Positions 35,117-43,272 of a stretch of DNA of 64,000 bases are shown piece after piece. Under the pieces are notes generated by a model that made no database searches, was not told the origin of the DNA, and saw nothing but the letters and a program-made list of their open reading frames with translations. Numbering within the stretch: the first letter of the stretch is position 1; each line of letters starts with the position of its first letter. The position numbers and the translations under genes were made by a program. Origin of the DNA: Bin87 sp963692995 (GTDB lineage Bacteria; Chloroflexota; Dehalococcoidia; Lucifugimonadales; UBA3495); NCBI GenBank assembly GCA_963692995.1, contig OY843611.1:2046001-2110000 (forward strand). The letters run 5' to 3'.

Positions 35117-36135
35117 TCCTGGTCTTCGAGGAAACGGGCCAATTCGTCGCGGCGGAATTCCGGCAAGTCCCGTTCGCCGCTTCGGTCAATCATCCACAGA
35201 CCGTCTTCTTGCTCCATCATCTGACCTATTTCCCATCCATTGACGCCGATGCGGTCCAAAGCCCGCAATGCGTCTGGAGCCGCCGAAGCCGGGAGCGTGG
35301 CAATCAACGCGCCGGAACCCAAAAGCCCCAACGGGTCGATGGCCAAAGCCCGGCAGATCACGGCGCATTCCGGCAGCAGCGGTACGCTCTCTGCTTCCAC
35401 CACCAAGCCCAACTTTGATGCTGTGGCGACCTCCCGCAACGCCGTTATCAACCCTCCCTCGGTCACATCGTGCAGGCTGTGTACAGCCCCCGTGGCGCAG
35501 AGCGCTTGCGCCGCTGCAACTACGCTGATCCCTGGGTCATCCAGGTACCGAGCCGCCCGAGTGATAAGATCCAGGTCCACGCCGGCATAGCTTAGGGAAT
35601 CGCCATATTCCCTGGCGAGGATAGCGGTTCCCTCGATGGCAATGCCGGAGGCAACGATGATGCTATCCCCGTCTTGGGCACCCCCGGTGACCACCATCTG
35701 CTGACGATTCTCCAGTTCTCCCAGCATCGTCCCGGCCACGACCGGTCGGGGCAAATGATCCGTAACTTCGGTGTGGCCTCCGATAACGGTGACGCCCAGT
35801 CCCCGGCAGGCAGCCGCGATGTCTTGGAAAATGGCTCGGACGCCTTCGGGCGTGGCGCTTGGCGGCATCAGGATAGTGGGCAAAAACCAACGGGGAGCAG
35901 CCCCAGAGCACGCTATATCATTTGCGTTAACCTGCACGGAGTACCAACCAATGCGGTCGGTAGCGAAGGTGATGGGGTCCGATTTGGCGACCAGCAACCG
36001 GTCGCGCATGTCGATTACAGCACAGTCTTCTCCGATCCCTGGTCCCAGCACCACACGCGGGTCGACGGTAGGCAAGCCCGCCAGCAATTCAGAGAGCAAC
36101 TGTGGCGGCAATTTTCCAGTTTCCAACTGCGTCAT
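35101..36135 (-). CDS. AIR synthase-related protein (HypE/ThiL superfamily)
   Basis: 344 residues of the PurM/HypE/SelD/ThiL fold. N-terminal G-P-G-I-G-E-D-C-A-V-I-D (ATP/metal region), the N-A-N-D-I-A-C-S-G-A-A-P-R segment and V-I-G-G-H-T-E-V-T are diagnostic. The HypE C-terminal cysteine tail is missing and no hydrogenase genes are nearby, so it is not HypE proper. Substrate unknown; an ATP-dependent activation reaction is expected. Convergent with the dehydratase. Confidence 0.85.
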   Translation of the reverse strand: MTQLETGKLPPQLLSELLAGLPTVDPRVVLGPGIGEDCAVIDMRDRLLVAKSDPITFATDRIGWYSVQVNANDIACSGAAPRWFLPTILMPPSATPEGVRAIFQDIAAACRGLGVTVIGGHTEVTDHLPRPVVAGTMLGELENRQQMVVTGGAQDGDSIIVASGIAIEGTAILAREYGDSLSYAGVDLDLITRAARYLDDPGISVVAAAQALCATGAVHSLHDVTEGGLITALREVATASKLGLVVEAESVPLLPECAVICRALAIDPLGLLGSGALIATLPASAAPDALRALDRIGVNGWEIGQMMEQEDGLWMIDRSGERDLPEFRRDELARFLEDQDQVSR

Positions 36136-36303
36136 CCTTAATCAAGCTGGTGCGCGCCAGTTTAGCAAAACCGGCAGGCGATCATCCGAGAAACGAAACG
36201 GGCGCGGGCAGTTCTCCAATAGGTCCAACGTAGAGAACGTAGATGCAGTGTAGAAAACTAATGCACGGGCACGCAAGAGCCGGTGGTCACTGGAGACGAT
36301 AGC

Positions 36304-36355
36304 AAAACCTCTGCTCCCCCGGTGGGAGGGGAGACCCGGGGCTTGCAGAGGTTTT
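36304..36355. repeat. long hairpin AAAACCTCTGC/GCAGAGGTTTT
   Basis: Eleven-base perfect arms enclosing a second stem (CCCCCGG with CCGGGG). The outer arms supply a T-run on the plus strand and an A-run on its complement, so it could stop transcription from either direction. Confidence 0.6.
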
Positions 36356-36416
36356 CACCCTGACCCGGCATCCAGAAAATCCTGGCCCTACTTACGTTTG
36401 CTGATGGCGCGGGTCT

Positions 36417-36445
36417 CTGGATTCCCGCTTTCGCGGGAATGACGG
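36417..36445. repeat. GGATTCCCGC-type palindromic repeat
   Basis: CTGGATTCCCGCTTTCGCGG and the following GAATGAC match the consensus arm found at 14950, 41789, 44223, 44679 and 44873. Confidence 0.8.
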
Positions 36446-36519
36446 AGGTGGAGCGGGAATGACGGTTCCTAGGCAAAGCCGCGCCTCGATTCCGAACGAT
36501 TATGAGCCGACAATCCGGG

Positions 36520-36547
36520 TTGCAAGGCGCGTCGCATCTGCTATAAT
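36520..36547 (+). promoter_or_regulatory. promoter of tRNA-Glu
   Basis: TTGCAA (36520-36525) and TATAAT (36542-36547) with a 16-base spacer, 36 bases before the tRNA 5' end. Confidence 0.75.
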
Positions 36548-36582
36548 TTCGCGTGCGGATCGTAGGATCCGGTCGAGCAACT

Positions 36583-36659
36583 GGCGCATTCGTCTAGCGG
36601 CCCAGGACACCGCCCTCTCAAGGCGGAGATCAGGGGTTCGAATCCCCTATGCGCCACCA
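36583..36659 (+). tRNA. tRNA-Glu (CTC anticodon)
   Basis: Acceptor GGCGCAT pairs with ATGCGCC, the anticodon stem CCGCC/GGCGG encloses loop CTCTCAA (anticodon CTC), the T arm reads GGGGTTCGAATCCCC, and CCA is encoded. Flanked by its own promoter and terminator. Confidence 0.97.
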
Positions 36660-36667
36660 AAAATTTA

Positions 36668-36708
36668 CGCCGACGTCACTCTGAATGCCGTCGGCGGTTT
36701 TTATTTTT
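36668..36708 (+). terminator. Rho-independent terminator after tRNA-Glu
   Basis: CGCCGACG and CGTCGGCG arms (8 bp) followed by GTTTTTATTTTT, nine bases after the tRNA. Confidence 0.85.
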
Positions 36709-36730
36709 CAGCTCCTTCGGAGCATTACCC

Positions 36731-37615
36731 ATGCCGGAACCGACGACACTGCTGGCGTTGGTGCTGGTGCTGGCATCCACCCTGGTTCATGCCACCTGGA
36801 ATTTGCTTTTGAAGCAAGCCCAGCGCCAGGAAGTGTTCGTGTGGTGGATGTCGGCCTTTGCCGCAATTGGCGCGGCTCCCATCGCCGTCGTAATGGCGTT
36901 GCAGGCCACGTTTGAGCCGGTTGGACTTTGGTACATTGTCGCTTCGGCTCTGGTTCACATCTGCTACTTTCTGTTTCTGGGGCGGAGCCTGGCGCGCGCC
37001 GATCTTTCGCTGGCCTATCCCATTGCTCGTGGGTTTGGCCCCGGACTAGTTCCCATTCTGGCCGTGTTCACGCTGGGGGAATCGGTGAGCGCCCCGGCGT
37101 GGGTCGGCATTGGGGCAATGGTGGTCGGCATCTACACAATGGCTTGGTGGGGTCAGCTCCGTCAGCTGGCGGGCGCCGGGTTCGCCGCCAGCAGAAGCGG
37201 CATTGCTTATGCCCTGCTCACCGGCGCATGCATTGCGTTGTACACGCTGGTTGACAAGCAGGGAGTTGCCTATGTTAGCCCATTTCTGTACCTGCATCTG
37301 ATGACCTGCGGCGTGGCGGTGGGAATGCTACCCTACATAACGCGGAATTACGGGGTGAGCGCAGTGGTTCAGGAATGGCGCGCCGGCGCCCGGCCGATTA
37401 TGGCGGCGTCCGCGTTAATGTTCGTGGCTTACGGGTTGGTACTCACGGCCATGCGCGTCGCCGACGTCAGCTACGTCGCGCCGGCCCGGGAGGTCGGCCT
37501 GTTTTTTGCCCTGGCCTTAGGCGCCATCGTGCTGAAAGAGCGCGTAACCGGAGGCCGGGTAATCGGTGCGGCGCTGATCGTGGCCGGCTTGGTCATTATC
37601 ACCATCTTCCGGTGA
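36731..37615 (+). CDS. EamA/DMT-superfamily transporter
   Basis: 294 residues with about ten hydrophobic helices arranged as two EamA repeats (first around 5-140, second around 155-290; each ends with a G-E-x-x-x-A-P-A-W or K-E-R-V-T-G-G-R-V-I-G segment). Such proteins export metabolites such as amino acids; specificity unknown. CGGAGC ribosome-binding site. Confidence 0.88.
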   Translation: MPEPTTLLALVLVLASTLVHATWNLLLKQAQRQEVFVWWMSAFAAIGAAPIAVVMALQATFEPVGLWYIVASALVHICYFLFLGRSLARADLSLAYPIARGFGPGLVPILAVFTLGESVSAPAWVGIGAMVVGIYTMAWWGQLRQLAGAGFAASRSGIAYALLTGACIALYTLVDKQGVAYVSPFLYLHLMTCGVAVGMLPYITRNYGVSAVVQEWRAGARPIMAASALMFVAYGLVLTAMRVADVSYVAPAREVGLFFALALGAIVLKERVTGGRVIGAALIVAGLVIITIFR

Positions 37616-37687
37616 GGCCAGCTGATATTGCGGCTATAATGAACGCCATTATGCGGCAGGCGCGGCACTGACTGGAGGATAACCGCT

Positions 37688-38323
37688 ATGACCAACCGGA
37701 TTGACCTCTTCGACGCAATTTACAGCCAGCGACAAATTACCCGCTATAAACCGGACGCGGTTCCCCAAGCAGCTTTGCAGCAGATGATCGATGCCGCCGT
37801 GCGCGCCCCCAACGGAGGCAACACCCAACCGTGGGAGTTCGTGGTGGTCAACGATCCGGACACCGTGCGTTCCTTGGGCGAGCTTTACAAAAACACCTGG
37901 TTGGATGCTATGGGTTGGGAACCGTCGCCAACGGAGACCAGAGTGTATCGCCACGCCCGTTATCTGGCTCACCACATGCCTGAAGTTCCTGCGATGATCG
38001 TGGTGTGCGCCGACCACTCGCGAGGCAGCGGTTATCAGTCCGGCCGGCCCATCGAAAGGGGCCGTCACGCGGCGTCGATCTGGCCAGCCGTGCAAAACCT
38101 TTTCCTGGCGGGCCGCGCCTTGGGACTGGGTACGCGCATCACGACCGTTCTGAACCGCAAAGAGGAAGAGGTTCGGGAGATACTGGCCTTACCTGAATTC
38201 GCTGAGCTGATTTGCCTCACTCCTGTGGGATACCCCCGGGGCAACTTTGGTCCAACCAACAGGCGCCCGTCCGGGGAGGTCACCTCATTCAATCGTTGGG
38301 GATTCCGCGATTGGGCCGACTGA
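37688..38323 (+). CDS. nitroreductase family protein
   Basis: 211 residues, start ATG with GGAGG upstream. FMN-binding pattern R-Q-I-T-R-Y at the N-terminus, A-P-N-G-G-N-T-Q-P-W near 40-49, and the C-terminal G-L-G-T-R-I and V-G-Y-P-R-G segments are typical of NAD(P)H:FMN nitroreductases. Reduces nitro or enone compounds, or acts in cofactor chemistry; substrate unknown. Confidence 0.9.
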   Translation: MTNRIDLFDAIYSQRQITRYKPDAVPQAALQQMIDAAVRAPNGGNTQPWEFVVVNDPDTVRSLGELYKNTWLDAMGWEPSPTETRVYRHARYLAHHMPEVPAMIVVCADHSRGSGYQSGRPIERGRHAASIWPAVQNLFLAGRALGLGTRITTVLNRKEEEVREILALPEFAELICLTPVGYPRGNFGPTNRRPSGEVTSFNRWGFRDWAD

Positions 38324-38358
38324 CGACAGGCCGGCACCCCGATACCCCTCACCCCCGG

Positions 38359-38381
38359 CCCTCTCCCACAAAGGGAGAGGG
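38359..38381. repeat. CCCTCTCCC/GGGAGAGGG palindrome
   Basis: Perfect 9-bp arms just before the amidohydrolase gene. A near copy (loop differs) lies at 56877-56899 just before cinA. Confidence 0.65.
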
Positions 38382-38395
38382 AGTTTGGAGCTACA

Positions 38396-39775
38396 ATGCC
38401 GGAAGACACCCTGAAAATAGACGGCGCGCGCTACATCGTCACCATGGACTCGGAGAGACGCATCATCGCCGACGGCGCGGTACTGGTTGCCGATAACCGC
38501 ATCGTGCGAGTCGGAAAAGCGGCGGACATGGCTGGAGTGTCCGCCGATACGGTCATCGATGGCAGCGGCATGGTCGTGACGCCCGGTTTCGTCAACGGCC
38601 ATATGCACCTAAGCTACGCCCACGCCGCGCGGGGGTTGTTCCCCGATGACCTGGGCGCTCAATATCTGCCCAACGTTTTCCGCCTACAGGGCGCGATGAC
38701 GGATAGCGACGAGTACGCCACTTCTTTGCTGGCCATCACGGAACTGCTCAAATACGGCACCACCACATTCCTGGACCCGGGCAGCACGACCCACTTGGAC
38801 GTCTGTATGGAAGCCTATCGCCAATCGGGGTGTCGGATCATCGTCGGACGCAGCGTGCTTGACCGGTCTAACCCGCTGAATCTCCCGATGCACGATACCG
38901 ACGCCGCAATCCGGTTGACGGAAGAAACGATAGCGGAATTTGACGGGGCGCTGGAAGGGATGGTTTCGGCATGGGCGATGCCCTTTTCGCCGGAGTTTTG
39001 CTCAACCGAATTGCTATCGTCCAGCCATGCCATCGCCCAAGCAGCCGGAACGCGTTCGACTCTGCATTTCAGCAATGGGCCCCGTTGGATTGAGGAATGC
39101 CGGCGCAGCTACGGCGGCACGCCGACCGAGTACCTGGACCGTTGCGGGGTTCTCACTGCCGAAATGACCTTGGCGCATTGCCTGGGGATTTCCGAATTGG
39201 AGGCCAGTCTCATCGCGGAACGAAATACGGCCGTGGTGATGTGTCCGACCGCGGCGATAAAGGGTGGCGCCGGGATGACTCGACACGCGTTGCTGCCGGA
39301 GTTACTGGAGGGCGGCGCCCGGGTGGGTCTGGGCACCGATGCCGGCAACAATTCCAACTTATTGGAGACACTGCGGTCGGTCTATTTGGCGGCGGTACTG
39401 TACAAGGACGGAAGGCAGGATGTGTCGATGATACCAGCGGAGACGGCTCTGGAGCTGGGAACTATCGGCGGGGCGGCAGCGTTGGGCATGGATGACATAA
39501 TCGGCTCAATTGAACCGGGCAAATTCGCCGACTTGGCGCTATTCGATACCCGCCGCGCGGAGTGGGCTGCGCTGCACAATCCGGTCAACAACCTGGTGTA
39601 CAACGCCGACGGGCGCAGCGTGCACACCGTGATCGTGAACGGCAAGATAGTGGTGGCAAACCATAAACCCCAGTTTGTGGACGAACCGGAGCTGGCGGCT
39701 AAAGTGCAGGATTTGGGAGAAGCCTTAATAAAAAGGACTGGCGTGGATTACTCACCACGCTGGCCCGTGATTTGA
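38396..39775 (+). CDS. amidohydrolase family protein (TrzA/AtzA-like deaminase)
   Basis: 459 residues. Composite beta domain, then metal ligands in G-H-M-H-L (about 66), the region T-L-A-H-C near 260 and G-T-D-A-G-N-N near 310. Of the usual metal-binding H in L-H-x-x-E, the sequence shows L-H-F-S-N, so one acidic residue is changed. These enzymes deaminate or dechlorinate N-heterocycles such as guanine, cytosine or adenosine derivatives. GGAG before the ATG. Confidence 0.88.
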   Translation: MPEDTLKIDGARYIVTMDSERRIIADGAVLVADNRIVRVGKAADMAGVSADTVIDGSGMVVTPGFVNGHMHLSYAHAARGLFPDDLGAQYLPNVFRLQGAMTDSDEYATSLLAITELLKYGTTTFLDPGSTTHLDVCMEAYRQSGCRIIVGRSVLDRSNPLNLPMHDTDAAIRLTEETIAEFDGALEGMVSAWAMPFSPEFCSTELLSSSHAIAQAAGTRSTLHFSNGPRWIEECRRSYGGTPTEYLDRCGVLTAEMTLAHCLGISELEASLIAERNTAVVMCPTAAIKGGAGMTRHALLPELLEGGARVGLGTDAGNNSNLLETLRSVYLAAVLYKDGRQDVSMIPAETALELGTIGGAAALGMDDIIGSIEPGKFADLALFDTRRAEWAALHNPVNNLVYNADGRSVHTVIVNGKIVVANHKPQFVDEPELAAKVQDLGEALIKRTGVDYSPRWPVI

Positions 39776-39798
39776 GGGATGCGCGGTGCGGATGCGGA

Positions 39799-40749
39799 TC
39801 AGGTTTCCTGGCCCGGCTCGGCGATGTCCCGCAGGATATTTTCCAGGGCTCCCTCCAGGGCCGGATCAAGATTCACCGGCTCGACGTAAGGGGTGTACTG
39901 GTAGTCGAGGCGGACCTGATCGATGATCTGCTTGGCCTCGCTGTTGGTGCGGCCGAGCCGCTCAAGGTTGTCCAGCAACTCTTGGGATTCGCGGTTTCCC
40001 ATCTGTTCAAGCTCAGAGAGATCCATTTCGAGCTTGAACAGGGAGCGCAAGCGACGCAGGATGTCGTAGTAGGCGCGGTGATCCTGGGTAATTCCCAGTT
40101 GGTTGTTGTTGCTGGTCATAAAGGGATACATGGGGGCCATGGCTCCCAGGCGAAACATCCGGATGTCGGGGTATTCGTAGTGAGCCACGGAGACCAAGGC
40201 CATGCCGATGGTGGGGCCTTGCCGTCCACGGCTGCCGTAGCTGGAGAACTGCACGCCGTGGCGTTCCAGCTGCTCGCGCATTTCGGGTTGGGAGTACACG
40301 CAGGTGATGCGCCTTTCCAGGTCCGGGGGAGCGGGTCCATTGACGCCTTCAACCGCCACGGTCTGCTGGATGCCCAGCTCTCTGACCGCGTTGAAAAACG
40401 CCTCGGTGTAGATGTCGAGGCGATACCAAGGTTCCTCACCGAGAAAGACCAGCAATCCGCTGCCGATTTCATAGAATGCGTTTTGGCGCGACATGGCAGT
40501 GTTGGGGAGGCCCTCCTGGAAGGAGGCGGCCGGGCGGAAAGCGTCGTGGGTTCCGGCCACCTGGAAGGGGTAGCACATCCGGTTGACGTACTCGGTCATT
40601 TGGCCGATTTGCCGCCCGCCGTTTTTCTCGATGAGATAGCGTGGCAAGCCGCTGGAGATGCGCCCGCCATTGGACCATTGGCGCCGCCAGCCGGCGACCA
40701 AGTAGTTGGCCTGGGGCTTGTCGGTGAAGGTGAAGAGTTCCTCGGGCAT
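39799..40749 (-). CDS. PAC2 family protein
   Basis: 316 residues. The N-terminal half has Y-L-V-A-G-W and later V-A-V-E-G-V-N-G with G-R-Q-G-P-T-I-G-M-A-L, which match the PAC2 (proteasome-assembly-chaperone-like) fold. The C-terminal third is acidic and helical. Function of bacterial PAC2 proteins is largely unknown. Convergent with the amidohydrolase gene, 23 bases apart. Confidence 0.75.
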   Translation of the reverse strand: MPEELFTFTDKPQANYLVAGWRRQWSNGGRISSGLPRYLIEKNGGRQIGQMTEYVNRMCYPFQVAGTHDAFRPAASFQEGLPNTAMSRQNAFYEIGSGLLVFLGEEPWYRLDIYTEAFFNAVRELGIQQTVAVEGVNGPAPPDLERRITCVYSQPEMREQLERHGVQFSSYGSRGRQGPTIGMALVSVAHYEYPDIRMFRLGAMAPMYPFMTSNNNQLGITQDHRAYYDILRRLRSLFKLEMDLSELEQMGNRESQELLDNLERLGRTNSEAKQIIDQVRLDYQYTPYVEPVNLDPALEGALENILRDIAEPGQET

Positions 40750-40832
40750 AATGGATCGCCTCCCTGCCGGGATGGCACGCTGAGGTTTAGGCTAATATAC
40801 CACATCTGCCGCCGCCCTACCCCCCAGCGCAC

Positions 40833-40860
40833 CGGGTTCCCGCTTTTGCGGGAATGACGG
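40833..40860. repeat. GGTTCCCGC-type palindromic repeat
   Basis: GGGTTCCCGCTTTTGCGGGA then ATGACGG, a variant of the common repeat arm; a truncated GCGGGAATGACGG follows. Confidence 0.75.
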
Positions 40861-40908
40861 GGTGAGGCGGGAATGACGGGGTGGGAATGCGGGGACGGGA
40901 GGCAGGGG

Positions 40909-41223
40909 TTAGTTGCGGGAGAAGCCCAAACCACCGCCATGACCACCCGTTTGCTCATTCACCAGGAAGGTCGCAGTGTCGCGTCCAAATGCGGTTTCCA
41001 ACTCGACGTCGAAACGCTGGCCGCCGAACTCGCCCAACATTTCGAATCGTCGCTGGGTGAACACCCTTCCTTCGTATGCAGCGCTTTGGACGTTGCGTTC
41101 ATCCTCGCCGGCCAAGTACATTTCGACTGCGACGGTCATGAGATGCTCACGGTCCTCGCCGCCGAGGAAATTGGGGGCGCGCAAGAAAACGTAACCCCAA
41201 CGGATGCCATGGTGTTCCATCAT
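40909..41223 (-). CDS. hypothetical small protein (uncertain)
   Basis: 104 codons with GC-rich third positions that look like coding sequence on the minus strand, and a plausible hydrophilic protein containing a G-G-E-D-R-E-H-L stretch and a Gly/His-rich tail. No ribosome-binding site is clear and no family is recognised. It sits directly downstream of the tRNA operon on the same strand. It may be a gene remnant; the competing plus-strand ORF is less convincing. Confidence 0.35.
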   Translation of the reverse strand: MMEHHGIRWGYVFLRAPNFLGGEDREHLMTVAVEMYLAGEDERNVQSAAYEGRVFTQRRFEMLGEFGGQRFDVELETAFGRDTATFLVNEQTGGHGGGLGFSRN

Positions 41224-41271
41224 TGCAGAGAGGATCGGGCGCCAGGGGGATCCAGATGCGGGCTTGGCTGA

Positions 41272-41348
41272 TGGTGGGCGGTGAGGGACTCGAACCCCCG
41301 GCCTTCTGCGTGTAAAGCAGACGCTCTAACCATCTGAGCTAACCGCCC
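41272..41348 (-). tRNA. tRNA-Val (TAC anticodon)
   Basis: Acceptor GGGCGGT/ACCGCCC, anticodon stem TCTGC/GCAGA with loop TTTACAC, T loop TTCGAGT, encoded CCA. Last gene of the four-tRNA operon. Confidence 0.96.
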
Positions 41349-41377
41349 GTAGTTGACCGGTGAAGCGGGCAAAGGAA

Positions 41378-41453
41378 TGGCGCGCTTGGCGAGATTCGAA
41401 CTCACGACCTCTGCCTCCGCAGGGCAGCGCTCTATCCACTGAGCTACAAGCGC
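41378..41453 (-). tRNA. tRNA-Arg (GCG anticodon)
   Basis: Acceptor GCGCTTG/CAAGCGC, anticodon stem CTGCC/GGCAG with loop CTGCGGA, encoded CCA. Third gene of the operon. A GCG rather than ACG anticodon reads CGC directly, without needing A34-to-inosine editing. Confidence 0.95.
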
Positions 41454-41468
41454 GCGATGGAAAAGGGA

Positions 41469-41555
41469 TGGTGCCGAGGGAGGGATTTGAACCCACACGT
41501 CCTTAAAGGACACTGCGCCCTGAACGCAGCGCGTCTGCCGTTTCGCCACCTCGGC
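41469..41555 (-). tRNA. tRNA-Leu (CAG anticodon)
   Basis: Acceptor GCCGAGG/CCTCGGC-type pairing, anticodon loop TTCAGGG, long variable arm typical of Leu, encoded CCA. Second gene of the operon. Confidence 0.96.
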
Positions 41556-41598
41556 AAGGTGGTTTTCCAATGTTAATTGTCGGTCGCCGTGGCGGGAG

Positions 41599-41674
41599 TG
41601 GTGGGCGATGGAGGATTTGAACCTCCGACCTCCTCGGTGTGAACGAGGCGCTCTAACCGCTGAGCTAACCGCCC
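41599..41674 (-). tRNA. tRNA-Val (CAC anticodon)
   Basis: Acceptor GGGCGGT/ATCGCCC, anticodon stem CCTCG/CGAGG with loop TTCACAC, encoded CCA. First gene of the operon. Confidence 0.96.
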
Positions 41675-41695
41675 CAGCGCGACTTAACGTAGATC

Positions 41696-41724
41696 ATTAT
41701 AGCCCGGCTCGTGGTGTACGGCAA
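41696..41724 (-). promoter_or_regulatory. promoter of the tRNA operon
   Basis: On the minus strand TTGCCG (41724-41719) and TATAAT (41701-41696) with a 17-base spacer, 22 bases before the first tRNA. Confidence 0.75.
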
Positions 41725-41784
41725 CCGGAAATTGTCGCACGCGGCAGGGTTCCGTTTATTGCTGCGAAGGCAGTAATGACAGGG

Positions 41785-41817
<33 letters not shown>

Positions 41818-41887
41818 AGATGGGGCGGATTGACGGAGATGGGATGGGATACCTCTTGGGGGCTGATTGACCTTTGAGGAGGACGTT

Positions 41888-41962
41888 ATGTCAAAAGGCA
41901 GGGGAATTTACGCTTGTCGTGTACATAACCTGCATTGTGTGAACCAATTGGGCCGGGGGTAG
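41888..41962 (+). CDS. possible 24-residue peptide
   Basis: ATG preceded by GAGGAGGACGTT (strong ribosome-binding site). 24 codons with two cysteines and Arg/His residues end inside an imperfect palindrome. Might be a remnant of a lost gene or a real small peptide. Low confidence. Confidence 0.25.
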   Translation: MSKGRGIYACRVHNLHCVNQLGRG

Positions 41963-42035
41963 GGGCAACCTCTTGAGCCGTGAGCAAGGGCAACCACGGA
42001 GGTTGCCCACGCGGGTTTGGGGATCGGGCTGGGTA

Positions 42036-43238
42036 TCAGGCTGTTGCCGGTTCGCCGATGGCGCCGGTTTTCTTGAGGTTGGCGAGCTCTTCGGCGCCGT
42101 AGCCCAGTTCGGCCAGAACTTCGGCGTTGTGCTCGCCTAGAAGCGGGGGGGCTTTGCGGAGCTGGGCCGGGGTGCCCCGCAGCTTCAAGGGGGAGTTGGG
42201 CACACGCAGATTCGGGATGCTGGGATGGTTGATTTCCAGGAACATCTCGCGGGCATTGACCTGTTCGTCGGCCACTACGTCGGAGGTCTTGTTGATGGGC
42301 CCGACCGGGACGCCGGCCTCGTCGATTACCTTGACCCAATGGGCGAGGGTGTTGTCGGCGAAGATGCTGTTGAGATGGTCCACCAATTCCTGGCGGTGGG
42401 CTACCCGGTCAGGATTGGTGGCATACTTGGGATCGTCTTTGAGTTCCGGGTGCCCGATAGCGTTGCAGAAACGTTCCCACAAGTTGGGGTTGGCGACGCC
42501 CAGGATGAAGAAGCCGTCGGCGGCCTGAAAGCTCTGGTAGGGGACCAGACTGGGGTGGCCGGAACCGAGGCGGTGGGGTTCGACGCCGGTGCCGATGTAT
42601 CCGGTGGCGTGGTAGCTCATGGCGGCGACCTGGCCGTCCAGGAGGGAGGTGTCGATGAGTTGTCCCTGGCCGGTTTTGTCGCGGTGGTAGAGGGCGGTGA
42701 CGATGGAGCCGAAGGCCATCATGCCGGTGAAAAGGTCCACCAGGGAGAAGCCGACTCGTTGGGGAGGGCCGTCGGGTTCGCCGGTGAGGTGCATTAACCC
42801 GCTGTAAGCCTGGATGATGAGGTCGTAGCCGGGCTTGTTGGCCATGGGGCCGGTGCGGCCATAGCCGGAGATGGTGCAATAAACGATGTCGGGGTTGATT
42901 TCCTTGATGTCATCATAGCCCAGGCCCAGGCGCGCCAACGCGCCGGCGCGGAAGCTTTCGATCATTACGTCGGCGTCTTTAGCCAGTTTCTTCACGATGG
43001 TCAAGCCTTCTTCCGACTTCAGGTTTACGGAGAGGCTACGTTTGTTGCGGTTGAAGGACATGAACTGGGTGCTCTCGCCATTCCAGATGGGGGGCCACTT
43101 GCGGGTTTCGTCGCCGTCGTTGGGTTCCTCAATCTTGACGACGTCGGCCCCCATGTCGGCTAGGTTTTGAGTGCAAAACGGCCCCGCCAGGGTGCGGGTA
43201 AGGTCCACGACCTTGATATTGTCCAGAGGCTGAGACAT
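42036..43238 (-). CDS. CaiB/BaiF family CoA-transferase
   Basis: 400 residues from the ATG at 43238; the frame to 43289 adds an unlikely leader. N-terminal V-V-D-L-T-R-T-L-A-G-P-F and G-A-D-V-V-K-I-E, then the catalytic aspartate region S-L-V-D-L-F-T-G-M near 170-178, are typical of class III (formyl-CoA type) CoA-transferases, which move CoA between carboxylates by ternary complex. The donor and acceptor acids are unknown. Single gene on the minus strand. Confidence 0.92.
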   Translation of the reverse strand: MSQPLDNIKVVDLTRTLAGPFCTQNLADMGADVVKIEEPNDGDETRKWPPIWNGESTQFMSFNRNKRSLSVNLKSEEGLTIVKKLAKDADVMIESFRAGALARLGLGYDDIKEINPDIVYCTISGYGRTGPMANKPGYDLIIQAYSGLMHLTGEPDGPPQRVGFSLVDLFTGMMAFGSIVTALYHRDKTGQGQLIDTSLLDGQVAAMSYHATGYIGTGVEPHRLGSGHPSLVPYQSFQAADGFFILGVANPNLWERFCNAIGHPELKDDPKYATNPDRVAHRQELVDHLNSIFADNTLAHWVKVIDEAGVPVGPINKTSDVVADEQVNAREMFLEINHPSIPNLRVPNSPLKLRGTPAQLRKAPPLLGEHNAEVLAELGYGAEELANLKKTGAIGEPATA

Positions 43239-43272
43239 CGTTCGTGTCCTCGCTTTTTCAAGTTTTGCCGGA

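Larger units (their letters stand above)
36136..36519. other. intergenic region with palindromes
   Basis: No gene seen. Contains a strong hairpin at 36304-36355 and a GGATTCCCGC/GCGGGAATGAC repeat at 36417-36445 with a truncated second GCGGGAATGACGG following. Confidence 0.6.

Noticed and set aside
35101..36135. HypE (hydrogenase maturation)
   Set aside because: Fold matches, but the C-terminal cysteine tail and any hyp or hydrogenase genes are absent.
40873..41271. 132-codon plus-strand ORF downstream of the PAC2 gene
   Set aside because: Begins in a repeat arm, runs toward tRNA genes and has a competing minus-strand frame with better codon use.
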